From: Solibacillus silvestris_B
Lineage (GTDB): Bacteria > Bacillota > Bacilli > Bacillales_A > Planococcaceae
DNA: 64,000 bases
Assembly: GCF_051967575.1 (NCBI RefSeq)
Contig: NZ_JBQCJW010000011.1
Location: forward strand, 48,873-112,872
Direction of reading: 5' to 3'
How positions within the stretch are numbered: position 1 is the stretch's first letter; each line of letters opens with the position of its first letter. Below, piece by piece: positions 1 to 8,170 of the stretch. Under the pieces are notes generated by a model that made no database searches, had not been told where the DNA came from, and saw only the letters and a program-made list of their open reading frames with translations. The position numbers were made by a program, and so were the translations under genes.

Positions 1-1078
1 ATCGGGGAAGCGTTATTTGGATTTTACGAGCGGCATTGCTGTTTGCAGCTTAGGGCATGCCTACCCGGCGATTGTAGAGGCGATTCAAAAGCAAAGTGAA
101 AAACTTTGGCATATTAGCAACTTATTCGAAAGTCCGGGCCAAGAAAAACTGGCGGCATCTTTAGTTGAAGATTTGCATGTATCTTATGCTTTCTTCTGCA
201 ATAGCGGAGCAGAGGCAAATGAGGCTGCCATTAAACTTGCACGTAAACATACAGGAAAGCATAAGATTATTGTTTTCGAACAAAGCTTCCATGGGCGTAC
301 ATTTGGAGCAATGAGTGCGACAGGCCAAGACAAAGTGCGCAACGGCTTCGGGCCTTTAGTAAGTGAATTTGTCACATTGCCATTTAATGATGCAGAGGCA
401 TTGAAGGCGGCGGCAAATACAGAAACTGCTGCCATTATGCTTGAATTGATTCAAGGTGAGGGCGGGGTTAACCCGGTGACCGATGATTTCGCCCAGGCAA
501 TTCATGATATCCAGCAATCAACGGATATTTTAGTCATTGCCGACGAAGTGCAAACAGGAATCGGGCGTACCGGAACACGTTTTGCATTTGAACAAACCGT
601 ACTGAAGCCGGATATTATTTCGATGGCGAAAGGTCTCGGGAGCGGTTTTCCGATCGGGGGCATACTTGGTACGGCTGAACTGTTTGATACATTTAATGCA
701 GGGACACATGGCACGACATTCGGCGGGAATCCACTAGCGGTTGCAGTGGCGCAAACGGTTGTCGACCATATATTTAACGATGCATTTTTAGGGAGTGTAA
801 AGCAAAAATCGAGCTATTTTGCCAGTAAGCTTCAACAAGCTTTTCCGGAACAGCAGTATGCGATCCAAGGAAAAGGGTTAATGCTTGGTCTAAGCTTAGG
901 CGGCGAAGATGTGGCGCCATATGTAACAGCTTTAGATGAAGCTGGGCTGTTGACTGTTGCAGCAGGGCCGAAAGTTATACGATTATTGCCTCCTTTAACT
1001 GTAAGTGAACATGAAATAGATGAGGCTGTTTCTATACTAAAGACTGTATTGAAGAAAGAAAAAATTCCGAATATTTAA
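1..1078 (+). CDS. argD: acetylornithine aminotransferase, 5'-truncated by window edge
   Basis: PLP-dependent class III aminotransferase of arginine biosynthesis, converting N-acetylglutamate semialdehyde and glutamate to N-acetylornithine in the cytoplasm. The frame is open from base 2 with codons reading SGKRYLDFTSGIAV, so the gene begins before the window; the TTG at 17 is internal. About 25 N-terminal residues are missing against a usual length near 385. Seen: the SGAEANEAAIKLAR cofactor-binding segment, the ADEVQTGIGRTG motif, and the MAKGLGSGFPIGG segment with the Schiff-base lysine. Related ornithine or GABA aminotransferases share these motifs, but the overall pattern fits ArgD best. 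A strong terminator follows the stop codon. Confidence 0.9.
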   Translation, partial: SGKRYLDFTSGIAVCSLGHAYPAIVEAIQKQSEKLWHISNLFESPGQEKLAASLVEDLHVSYAFFCNSGAEANEAAIKLARKHTGKHKIIVFEQSFHGRTFGAMSATGQDKVRNGFGPLVSEFVTLPFNDAEALKAAANTETAAIMLELIQGEGGVNPVTDDFAQAIHDIQQSTDILVIADEVQTGIGRTGTRFAFEQTVLKPDIISMAKGLGSGFPIGGILGTAELFDTFNAGTHGTTFGGNPLAVAVAQTVVDHIFNDAFLGSVKQKSSYFASKLQQAFPEQQYAIQGKGLMLGLSLGGEDVAPYVTALDEAGLLTVAAGPKVIRLLPPLTVSEHEIDEAVSILKTVLKKEKIPNI

Positions 1079-1084
1079 CGCAAA

Positions 1085-1128
1085 AAAAATCCCGCCAACT
1101 TCTATGACACATCGTTGGCGGGATTTTT
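1085..1128. terminator. bidirectional terminator between argD and PBP gene
   Basis: A 13-bp stem (1087-1099 with 1114-1126, AAATCCCGCCAAC paired with its complement) has an A-run on the left and a T-run on the right. It lies between two convergent genes and can end transcription from both. Confidence 0.88.
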
Positions 1129-1142
1129 ATTTTGTTTATATA

Positions 1143-3965
1143 TTATTCTGCTGATGTTTCGTCTGAATCGGTTTCAATATTTTCCGGTTCTTCTATTACT
1201 TCCCCAGGAACGATATTGTCATCAACTTCAGGAGGGGCAACATCGATAATTTCTCCGACTTCATTTGAATAGCCGGATTCCAGCCCTGTAATATCAACAG
1301 CGACTACTACATATCTAACTCCGGGCGAAACAGTCATTTGGAACCCTTCGAATGACTTTAATGATCGCACGAGAGATGTTCCCTCATTTGTAATACTATA
1401 AACCCGATAGCCGACGACATCGTTTGACGTAGAGGCGGTCCATGATAACGAACCATTCGCCAATGTAGCAAAAACAGCTTCCGGGCGGGCACCATCCGCT
1501 CCGAACGAGGCACCGGATACGACGCCTTTGCCCGAACTGAATGGCAGCAGCTTTGACGCATCCCCGCCAAGCTTGCCAAGCATGCGGTCAATGAATGTCT
1601 GATTTAACCCATAGCCGCTCATTTGTACAAATTCCGTCGGTGTTGTCGGCAATGCCGCATATGTGCTTCCGTTTATTACGACAGAAGTGGACGATACGAA
1701 ACTATCATCCGGCTGTGTTGGCAAAAATACGTTTTTGTTAAACAGGTCAGAGCTTATTAAACCAGCGTTAGCGCATGAAGAAGATGATGCTAAACCTGAA
1801 ATGCCGCAAAATGACTGTGTCACGACGCCATCTGGTTTTTTGAATGCATCCTTTGTTCCAATCAATTCCGGGTCGATGTCGTAAAGCGTGTTCAAATAAT
1901 TAGCCCATAAGCGATTCACCCGATTACTAGGGTGCTGATAACGATTATTAAATGCATACAATGTGCGCGGCTTGTCATATCCTAACCAAACACCGAACGA
2001 TATATTTGGATTGTAGCCGACTAGCCAAACATCTTTATGATCTTGTGTCGTACCTGTTTTTGCAGCAAAGTCAGATGAGAACTTGAGCTGGCTTTTCGCT
2101 AATGTCGCAGTGCCGCCTTGTTTAAGTACATCGCGCAGCATATCTGTCATCATATAGGCTGTTTCAGGCGCGAATACTTCCACCGGCTCTACCTCATGCT
2201 CGTATACGATATTGCCGTCCAAATCTTCAATGCGTTCAATCATATAGGCATCGATAAATTGGCCACCATTGGCAAATGTAGTATAGGCATTTGTATTCTC
2301 TTCTACAGTTGCCCCGTGAGTAATACCGCCGATCGCTGTAGAAAGATGGACATAATCTCCTTCAGTTAACTTGGAGAAGCCCATTTTTTCCAAATATGCG
2401 GCAGGACGACGATCCAAAATGGAATCATATAAGCGCAGCAATGCCAAGTTTTGCGATGAAGCAACTGCTTGACGCGCTGATATTATTCCTAATTCTTGTG
2501 TCGGAATATAGTTGACAGGTTCATAGTTGTCATAATTACGCTTGAATTTCACGTCCACAACAGGGCTGCCTGCACCGATGACGCCATATTCCAGTGCTGG
2601 TGCATATGCAAGCAATGGCTTCATCGTCGAACCGTTTGAACGATATGCCTGTGTGGCGTGGTTTAACTGTTCGAGTTCATGGTCGCGACCTCCGACGAAG
2701 CTTAAAATACGGCCCGTTTTATTCTCAATGATGATGCTTCCCGTTTGGACAGGAACATCGACCTCGATTTCTTCGCCTGTTTCAGGATCTTTCTCCTTTT
2801 TCTTATATGTTTGGCCATATAATGTGAATTCTTCCGTTACTTTTTGCATTGCATCATACATTTCTTTATTGATTGTCGAGTAAATGCGATAGCCGCCAGA
2901 CCGGATTGTGCGGTCTGCTAAAATTGTATATTTTTCGTTTAAGCTCGTTTCTTCTTTTAAACGATCAGGGTCAATCCCGTCGTTTTCAGCGAGCATTTTC
3001 GCGAAAATTTCCTTTGCGCGTGCCTCAAGCTCAGCAGTCAACCAAGGATATTTGTCTTCAGGACGCTCCTCATAGCCTTTAAAATCCTTCGTAATCTCAT
3101 AGACAACGGCTTCGTTATATTCTTTTTCAGTAATATAGCCCGCTTCCTGCATGCGATGCAATACCGTTTTCATCCCCTCCGCGCTTTTTTGCTCCCCTTT
3201 ATTAGTGAACGGTGTGTATTTAAATGGCGCTTGCGGGATTCCGGCAATGTAGGCAGCTTGCGGTAAATTTAACTTGGATGCTGGAATGCCGAATATCCCT
3301 TGTGCGGCCGTTTCAATTCCGGCGATATTTCGACCGGAAGAGTTTCGGCCATATGGAATGATATTTAAGTATGCTTCTAAAATTTCTTCTTTTGTCATGA
3401 AATGTTCAAGACGGTAAGCAAGCAGAATTTCTTTTGCTTTACGCTCGTATGAAACTTCATTCGTCAGTATTTGGTTTTTGATTAATTGCTGTGTCAGTGT
3501 TGAACCGCCTGTTTGTGTAGAGGAGTTGGATACATCCTGCAGTAAACCGCGCAATACGGCTTTTGGCACAATCCCCTCATGTTCGCGGAAATATTCATCT
3601 TCTGTAGCAAGAACAGCATTAATGACGGTTGGCGATATATTAGCAAGCGATGTTTCACGTCGGTCCAAATCTGTTCGGATTTTTCCTATGTAAATATCGT
3701 TTGCAAAATAAATTTCACTTGTTTCTTCATAGCTGAAAATTTGTTCGCGCATTTCTTCTTTTGATCGCAAAGGCTCATCTTTTGTTAATGATGCGAAGTA
3801 ACCTGCGCCTACACCCCCAACAAAGAAGAGGGCAGTTGCTATAGAAATAATCGCTAATAGTGTTAAATTCCAAAATACGCTGCCTGTAATGCGTAAGTAG
3901 CGCATCGGTTTTGAAGAAGCAAGGAATTCGATATTTTTATTTAATTTTTCAAGCCATTCTCTCAC
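1143..3965 (-). CDS. class A penicillin-binding protein (PBP1A family) with C-terminal FN3-like domain
   Basis: Bifunctional peptidoglycan synthase anchored in the membrane, polymerising glycan strands and cross-linking stem peptides. Seen in order: a short cytoplasmic N-terminus, one membrane segment (about residues 30-60), a glycosyltransferase 51 domain with EDEYFREHEG and GGSTLTQQLIKN, a transpeptidase domain with SxxK (STMK, serine near 446), SSQN and KTGTT (near 636), then a fibronectin type III-like region (about 830-905) and an acidic tail. At 940 residues it is longer than B. subtilis PbpF/PbpG-type enzymes, and the FN3-like extension accounts for much of the excess. The start is GTG, with AGGAGGT eight bases upstream. 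Which B. subtilis paralogue is the orthologue cannot be decided here. Confidence 0.95.
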   Translation of the reverse strand: MREWLEKLNKNIEFLASSKPMRYLRITGSVFWNLTLLAIISIATALFFVGGVGAGYFASLTKDEPLRSKEEMREQIFSYEETSEIYFANDIYIGKIRTDLDRRETSLANISPTVINAVLATEDEYFREHEGIVPKAVLRGLLQDVSNSSTQTGGSTLTQQLIKNQILTNEVSYERKAKEILLAYRLEHFMTKEEILEAYLNIIPYGRNSSGRNIAGIETAAQGIFGIPASKLNLPQAAYIAGIPQAPFKYTPFTNKGEQKSAEGMKTVLHRMQEAGYITEKEYNEAVVYEITKDFKGYEERPEDKYPWLTAELEARAKEIFAKMLAENDGIDPDRLKEETSLNEKYTILADRTIRSGGYRIYSTINKEMYDAMQKVTEEFTLYGQTYKKKEKDPETGEEIEVDVPVQTGSIIIENKTGRILSFVGGRDHELEQLNHATQAYRSNGSTMKPLLAYAPALEYGVIGAGSPVVDVKFKRNYDNYEPVNYIPTQELGIISARQAVASSQNLALLRLYDSILDRRPAAYLEKMGFSKLTEGDYVHLSTAIGGITHGATVEENTNAYTTFANGGQFIDAYMIERIEDLDGNIVYEHEVEPVEVFAPETAYMMTDMLRDVLKQGGTATLAKSQLKFSSDFAAKTGTTQDHKDVWLVGYNPNISFGVWLGYDKPRTLYAFNNRYQHPSNRVNRLWANYLNTLYDIDPELIGTKDAFKKPDGVVTQSFCGISGLASSSSCANAGLISSDLFNKNVFLPTQPDDSFVSSTSVVINGSTYAALPTTPTEFVQMSGYGLNQTFIDRMLGKLGGDASKLLPFSSGKGVVSGASFGADGARPEAVFATLANGSLSWTASTSNDVVGYRVYSITNEGTSLVRSLKSFEGFQMTVSPGVRYVVVAVDITGLESGYSNEVGEIIDVAPPEVDDNIVPGEVIEEPENIETDSDETSAE

Positions 3966-4027
3966 ATCATCGACCTCCTAAAATCTTGTTTATTATAGCA
4001 TATTTGTCGTATAAACGAATATAATTA

Positions 4028-4055
4028 TTGACATCATCTATTTTCTAGGTAGAAT
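4028..4055 (+). promoter_or_regulatory. sigma-A promoter of tyrS
   Basis: TTGACA at 4028-4033 and TAGAAT at 4050-4055 with a 16-bp spacer, just upstream of the T-box leader. Confidence 0.72.
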
Positions 4056-4061
4056 AGAAAT

Positions 4062-4301
4062 ATAAATTTTCATGCAAAGAAGAGTTTGCAGTAGTGAATG
4101 TGCTCACTGAGTAGAGAGCTGGCGGTTGGTGAAAGCCGGTCATAGCGCATTTATGAATTACGTGCTTGGAGCATGAACGGATCGTCGCGATAAAGACGCT
4201 TAAAGTGGAAGGAAGGTTTTATTTTTCTTCAAGCCGGGTGGTACCGCGTTAAATGATAATTTGACGTCCCTGCATGCATTTGCGTGTAGGGGCTTTTTTT
4301 A
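4062..4301 (+). promoter_or_regulatory. T-box leader (tyrosine-responsive riboswitch)
   Basis: The leader senses uncharged tRNA and lets transcription into tyrS proceed by antitermination. The conserved T-box GGGTGGTACCGCG lies at 4236-4248, followed by a terminator hairpin (4265-4292) and a T-run to 4300. In the Stem I region a TAC at 4159-4161, within GAATTACGTG, is the likely specifier codon, matching tyrosine and the downstream gene. The specifier loop was read by eye and not folded. Confidence 0.92.
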
Positions 4302-4348
4302 TTTCCTTACATAGCGAATAACAACACATGTAAAAGGAGAGAAACAAC

Positions 4349-5620
4349 ATGACAAACGAATTGCTGCAAGATTTAGAATGGCGCGGTTTGCTATACCAGC
4401 AAACTGATGCGGAAGGAATGGAAAAGCTTCTTAATGAGCAAAAGGTTTCCTTATATGTTGGGGTTGACCCGACAGCAGATTCAATGCATATCGGTCATAT
4501 CGTGCCATTATTAACTTTACGCCGCTTCCAAAAAGCAGGCCATAAGCCGATTTTATTAGTCGGTGGCGCGACAGGCACAGTAGGGGATCCATCTGGCCGT
4601 TCCGAAGAGCGCCAATTGCAAACGATGGAGCAAGTAGAGAAAAACGTCCAAGGTCTTAAAAAGCAAATGGAACGTTTATTCGACTTCTCATCACATACCG
4701 AAAATGGCGCTGTATTAGTTAACAACAATGATTGGGTCGGTCCGATGACATTAATCGATTTCCTGCGAGACTACGGGAAATTGATTAACGTGAACTACAT
4801 TTTAAATAAAGATACTGTCGCATCACGCCTAGACTCGGGTATTTCATTTACGGAATTTGCTTACACATTAATTCAAGGAATCGACTTCAACCATTTATAC
4901 GATCACCATAATGTGCGTATTCAAGTAGGCGGCTCGGATCAGTGGGGCAATATTACAACGGGCTTGGAAATGATTCGTAAAACACATGACGAAAACGCAA
5001 AGGCATTCGGTATTACGATTCCGCTTGTAACGAAAGCTGACGGTACAAAATTCGGTAAGACTGCTGGTGGCGCGGTATGGCTGGATGCTGCGAAAACGTC
5101 TCCATACGAGTTCTATCAATTCTGGATTAACACAGCCGATGCCGACGTAGTGAAATACTTGAAAATCTTCACATTCCTGACACGCGAAGAAATTGAAGGC
5201 TTGGCGGCAAGCGTGGAAGAAGAGCCGCATTTGCGGAAAGCACAAAAAGCACTGGCTGAAGAAATGACAAGCCTTATCCATGGTGAAGAAGGCTTAGAGG
5301 CAGCAGAACGTATTACAAAAGCATTATTCTCAGGCGATTTAAAAGCATTATCAGTGGAGGAAATGAAAGTGGCCTTTGCTGGTGTGCCTTCTGTGGAAGT
5401 TGCAAAGGAAGATAAAAACATCGTGGAATTAATCGTGGAGGCGGGAATTTCATCTTCAAAGCGACAAGCACGTGAAGATGTAACGAACGGCGCGATTAGC
5501 GTGAATGGAGAAAAGATTACAGATTTAGAATATGTAATCGATGTAAAAGATCGTTTGGAGGATGCGTTTTCCATTATCCGACGTGGCAAGAAAAAATACC
5601 ATATGGTGAAGTTCGTATAA
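4349..5620 (+). CDS. tyrS: tyrosyl-tRNA synthetase
   Basis: Class I aminoacyl-tRNA synthetase charging tRNA-Tyr in the cytoplasm. At 423 residues it matches bacterial TyrS1. Seen: the HIGH signature at residues 47-50, the DQWGN tyrosine-binding segment, the KFGKT form of the KMSKS loop, and a C-terminal S4 RNA-binding domain (SSSKRQAREDV onward). The start follows AAAGGAGAG at good spacing. The upstream T-box with a TAC specifier independently supports tyrosine specificity. A terminator follows, so the gene is a single transcription unit. Confidence 0.98.
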   Translation: MTNELLQDLEWRGLLYQQTDAEGMEKLLNEQKVSLYVGVDPTADSMHIGHIVPLLTLRRFQKAGHKPILLVGGATGTVGDPSGRSEERQLQTMEQVEKNVQGLKKQMERLFDFSSHTENGAVLVNNNDWVGPMTLIDFLRDYGKLINVNYILNKDTVASRLDSGISFTEFAYTLIQGIDFNHLYDHHNVRIQVGGSDQWGNITTGLEMIRKTHDENAKAFGITIPLVTKADGTKFGKTAGGAVWLDAAKTSPYEFYQFWINTADADVVKYLKIFTFLTREEIEGLAASVEEEPHLRKAQKALAEEMTSLIHGEEGLEAAERITKALFSGDLKALSVEEMKVAFAGVPSVEVAKEDKNIVELIVEAGISSSKRQAREDVTNGAISVNGEKITDLEYVIDVKDRLEDAFSIIRRGKKKYHMVKFV

Positions 5621-5625
5621 TTAAC

Positions 5626-5664
5626 AAAAACGTCTTGGAAAGAAGCTTTCCAAGACGTTTTTTT
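5626..5664 (+). terminator. terminator of tyrS
   Basis: A long stem (AACGTCTTGGAAAG pairing with CTTTCCAAGACGTT) is followed by seven T residues. Confidence 0.9.
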
Positions 5665-5714
5665 AAAAGGAATTTCTGCTTTCATAAAGAATGTATAGGA
5701 GAGGGGGAAGTTGG

Positions 5715-6887
5715 ATGGAGAAGAAATCATACATTGGAAAAATTGCAATGGCGATTTTTGTATTGCTCGTTGCGGGTCATTTTGCGGTTATATTTTTGTT
5801 AATGACTGCGCTTAGCGGCAAGGTTCATTACATACCGTTAATTATCGCGGCTGCGGCCATTTTATATATTGGTTTTGTCCTTCAAATTTTTGATGTGTTT
5901 TATAAAAAGAGTAAACGAGTGAAGATTTTTTGGATCATCGCTGGAATAATTTTAGCCGTTTGTTCGATCCAGCCGATGTATAAATGGATCGATAGCCGGG
6001 TGCCGACTGTTGATGCAGAAGTCGATATTTATCAATATGAGCCATTCACGGATCGTAATAAATTAGTGCAATTGGAACAAGCACCTAAGCTAAAATTGGA
6101 GGAGCCTTTGCCGAAAATCGATGGGGCAACAGCTTTGTATCCATTGTATGCCGCGATCACGCAGCATCTTTATCCTAATAAAGAATACAATCCATATAAT
6201 AGTGAAGTGATGGTCAATCAGACACATGAAGCGTATACAAATTTGATTTTAGGCAATACGGACATGATTTTTGTGGCGGGCCCTTCAGATCAGCAAGTGA
6301 AGCATGCGGAGCAAAATGGGATTAAGCTGCACCTAACACCGATAGGCAAAGAAGCATTCGTCTTTTTTGTAAATAGCAAAAACGGCATTGATAATTTATC
6401 GCTCGAACAAATTAAAGGAATATATACCGGGGAAATAACAAATTGGTCTGAGGTGGGCGGGAAAGACGATGCGATACGGGCTTTCCAAAGACCACAAGAT
6501 AGCGGATCCCAAACGGCTTTGCAACGTTTAATGGAAAATACGCCATTAATGGAAGCGCCTAGTGAGGATATTGCCACAGGAATGGGCGGGATTATTAATG
6601 AAGTGTCCCAATATAAAAATTATAGAAATGCAATCGGCTACACATTCCGCTATTATTCGAATGAAATGGTAAAAAACAAAGAAATCAAACTATTGGAAAT
6701 TGACGGAATTGCGCCGACTAGAGAAACCATTCGCACTAATACGTATCCAATCGCTTCTGAATTTTATATCGTAACAGCGGGCGAACCGACTGGGAATGTA
6801 AAGGCAGTAATTGATTGGGTGCTGTCAGATGAGGGGCAAGCGCTAGTTGAAAAAGCTGGCTATGTATCTCTTTCTTCAATTGAATAA
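5715..6887 (+). CDS. membrane-anchored PstS-like periplasmic-binding-fold protein
   Basis: The N-terminal ~100 residues hold three hydrophobic segments (LLVAGHFAVIFLLM, then IPLIIAAAAILYIGF, then IIAGIILAVCSI). They are followed by a phosphate-binding-type solute-binding domain (about residues 130-390) with DGATALYPLYAA, a GxITNWSEVGG motif and QDSGSQTAL, all typical of PstS-like proteins. No PstCAB transporter genes lie nearby, so a role as an orphan phosphate sensor or anchor is inference. The ATG at 5715 is preferred over an in-frame ATG at 5691, because GGAGAGGGGGA lies just upstream of 5715. It follows tyrS after a terminator and precedes a YIP1-family gene with its own promoter. Confidence 0.8.
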   Translation: MEKKSYIGKIAMAIFVLLVAGHFAVIFLLMTALSGKVHYIPLIIAAAAILYIGFVLQIFDVFYKKSKRVKIFWIIAGIILAVCSIQPMYKWIDSRVPTVDAEVDIYQYEPFTDRNKLVQLEQAPKLKLEEPLPKIDGATALYPLYAAITQHLYPNKEYNPYNSEVMVNQTHEAYTNLILGNTDMIFVAGPSDQQVKHAEQNGIKLHLTPIGKEAFVFFVNSKNGIDNLSLEQIKGIYTGEITNWSEVGGKDDAIRAFQRPQDSGSQTALQRLMENTPLMEAPSEDIATGMGGIINEVSQYKNYRNAIGYTFRYYSNEMVKNKEIKLLEIDGIAPTRETIRTNTYPIASEFYIVTAGEPTGNVKAVIDWVLSDEGQALVEKAGYVSLSSIE

Positions 6888-6922
6888 CGAGAAAGGATGA
6901 TGCTACTTAAAGAGCAATAACT

Positions 6923-6951
6923 TTGAATCACCTTAAAAATATCAGTATAAT
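6923..6951 (+). promoter_or_regulatory. sigma-A promoter of the YIP1-family gene
   Basis: TTGAAT at 6923-6928 and TATAAT at 6946-6951 with an exact 17-bp spacer, 33 bases before the TTG start at 6985. Confidence 0.65.
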
Positions 6952-6984
6952 AGAATGTATACATTTTTTTAGGGGGACATTATT

Positions 6985-7602
6985 TTGAATGAGCAATTAA
7001 CAGAAGCAGTCGATGATCGGCATGCCATTTTAAGTATTGCTGCCAAACCCCGTGATACTATTCGTTATGTTTTAACAACAAAAAGGTTATCGTATTTCAT
7101 TATCGTTGGTATTATCGGGATGTTTGCTAGCAACTTAATCGGCTTTATTGGTTCAGAATTCACAGGAGAGTATACGTTAGGGGACATTGTATATTCAACG
7201 TTTTTAACAAGTCTATTGTTATATTTCCTTTCCACAGCAATGTCGGCGGGAGTATTGACTATATCAGCGAAAGCTTTTGGCGGGACAGGGAAGTTTAAAG
7301 AAATGTTCCGAATGATGAGTATGACGATGATTCCTTATATTTGGATTTTGCCGATTGTTTTATTTTGGATGCAGTTTGCTCCGCAATCATTTTTTGATAT
7401 ACCATATATCGCCCCTGGGATGAGCGATTATATTTTGCAATTTATTTGCGGGACATTTATTATTGTGAGCAGCATTTGGACATATGCAATCACGATTGTC
7501 GGTATTTCAGAGGTCCACCGCATTTCTAAATGGAAAGCGTTCTTCGCTTCGATTCTTGTATTAATAATTTTAGTGATATTGGCAAAGTACATTGTTTTTT
7601 AA
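6985..7602 (+). CDS. YIP1-family integral membrane protein
   Basis: A 205-residue protein with about five hydrophobic segments (residues ~32-55, 65-90, 115-135, 150-175, 182-204) and the short polar N-terminus typical of bacterial YIP1-family proteins, whose function is unknown. The start is TTG at 6985, preceded by AGGGGGAC at seven bases. It has its own promoter and a strong terminator, so it is probably monocistronic. The family assignment rests on overall layout and is moderate. Confidence 0.65.
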   Translation: MNEQLTEAVDDRHAILSIAAKPRDTIRYVLTTKRLSYFIIVGIIGMFASNLIGFIGSEFTGEYTLGDIVYSTFLTSLLLYFLSTAMSAGVLTISAKAFGGTGKFKEMFRMMSMTMIPYIWILPIVLFWMQFAPQSFFDIPYIAPGMSDYILQFICGTFIIVSSIWTYAITIVGISEVHRISKWKAFFASILVLIILVILAKYIVF

Positions 7603-7616
7603 TAGAATTCCATAAT

Positions 7617-7664
7617 AAAAGGGTCTGCAGAGAGAATAGATGTTTCTCTGTACAGGCCCTTTAA
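7617..7664 (+). terminator. terminator after YIP1-family gene
   Basis: A long imperfect stem: AAAGGGTCTGCAGAGAGAA pairs with TTTCTCTGTACAGGCCCTTT around a short loop. The T-run is weak. Confidence 0.75.
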
Positions 7665-7733
7665 ACGCTATTTACATATTATTTATTGCGGGAAATAAAC
7701 GGGTGCCGTGAGGTCTAACCTATCGTCAATTAA

Positions 7734-7898
7734 TGGCTGTATATTTACCGTTCGCATGGAATCGCCGGGATGATCATTCGTTGGATCGAGGAGGATTTTC
7801 AAACAGCTCCTTATATTATGGCTCAGCAAGCAATCGATTTAATGCTTGTTTCAACAGAAGTATTTCGAGTGAGGAAGAAATCGTTTACGATCGAATAG
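7734..7898 (+). pseudogene. remnant of a TetR-family regulator C-terminus
   Basis: The frame entered at 7734 reads GIAGMIIRWIEEDFQ, then APYIMAQQAIDLM, and ends at a TAG at 7896-7898. This matches the C-terminal ligand-domain helices of AcrR/TetR repressors. There is no start codon, no ribosome binding site and no DNA-binding domain, and an in-frame stop lies just upstream. It is read as a decayed gene end left in the 566-bp stretch between the YIP1-family gene and the integrase; the rest of that stretch holds only the displaced rpsD terminator and attL. Family recognition is by eye. Confidence 0.5.
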
Positions 7899-7987
7899 GT
7901 TTTTAAAGCATGACTAATTTTTTAGGGGATTCACGCAGAGAAAAGTCTCTTTGTTGTATAATGGCTCGCTTTATGGAATACAAGTAT

Positions 7988-8028
7988 AAAAACCACCAAA
8001 CACTTGATATACAAGGCTTGGTGGTTTG
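7988..8028 (-). terminator. original (displaced) rpsD terminator
   Basis: Read on the minus strand, AAACCACCAAG and its complement form a stem followed by TTTTTATA. It lies 29 bp beyond the att core on the chromosomal side, where the rpsD terminator would have been before the island inserted. Its loop contains CTTGATATACAA (8003-8014), also found in the island-borne terminator at 20985-20996. Confidence 0.7.
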
Positions 8029-8056
8029 ATTTTGAATCTGTCTGAAGCTCGGAAAA

Positions 8057-8075
8057 ATTAACGTGAGTAGAACTC
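8057..8075. repeat. attL core
   Basis: 19-bp direct repeat identical to 21039-21057. The integrase gene lies 93 bp inside this end. Confidence 0.9.
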
Positions 8076-8130
8076 GCGCTAATAATAAAAGCTAGTGTTC
8101 CCAACGGTTGAGAGCATTATTTAGCATACT

Positions 8131-8170
8131 CAACCCTAGAAACAACCCTAGAACCCATCGAAACCCTCTA
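8131..8170. repeat. integrase arm-type repeats, left end
   Basis: Two adjacent 12-bp units, CAACCCTAGAAA (8131-8142) and CAACCCTAGAAC (8143-8154), and a weaker AAACCCTCTA (8161-8170). The AACCCTA core recurs at the right end at about 20541 and 20895 (inverted) and at 20584, 20905 and 20916 (direct). Tyrosine integrases usually bind such arm sites besides the core. Confidence 0.65.

Noticed and set aside
5116..5748. 210-codon minus-strand ORF opposite tyrS
   Set aside because: It is antisense to the conserved S4 and catalytic parts of tyrS, has no ribosome binding site, and extends through the tyrS terminator.
7921..7970. Promoter (TATAAT near 7958) upstream of attL
   Set aside because: No -35 element at proper spacing, and only the displaced terminator lies downstream.
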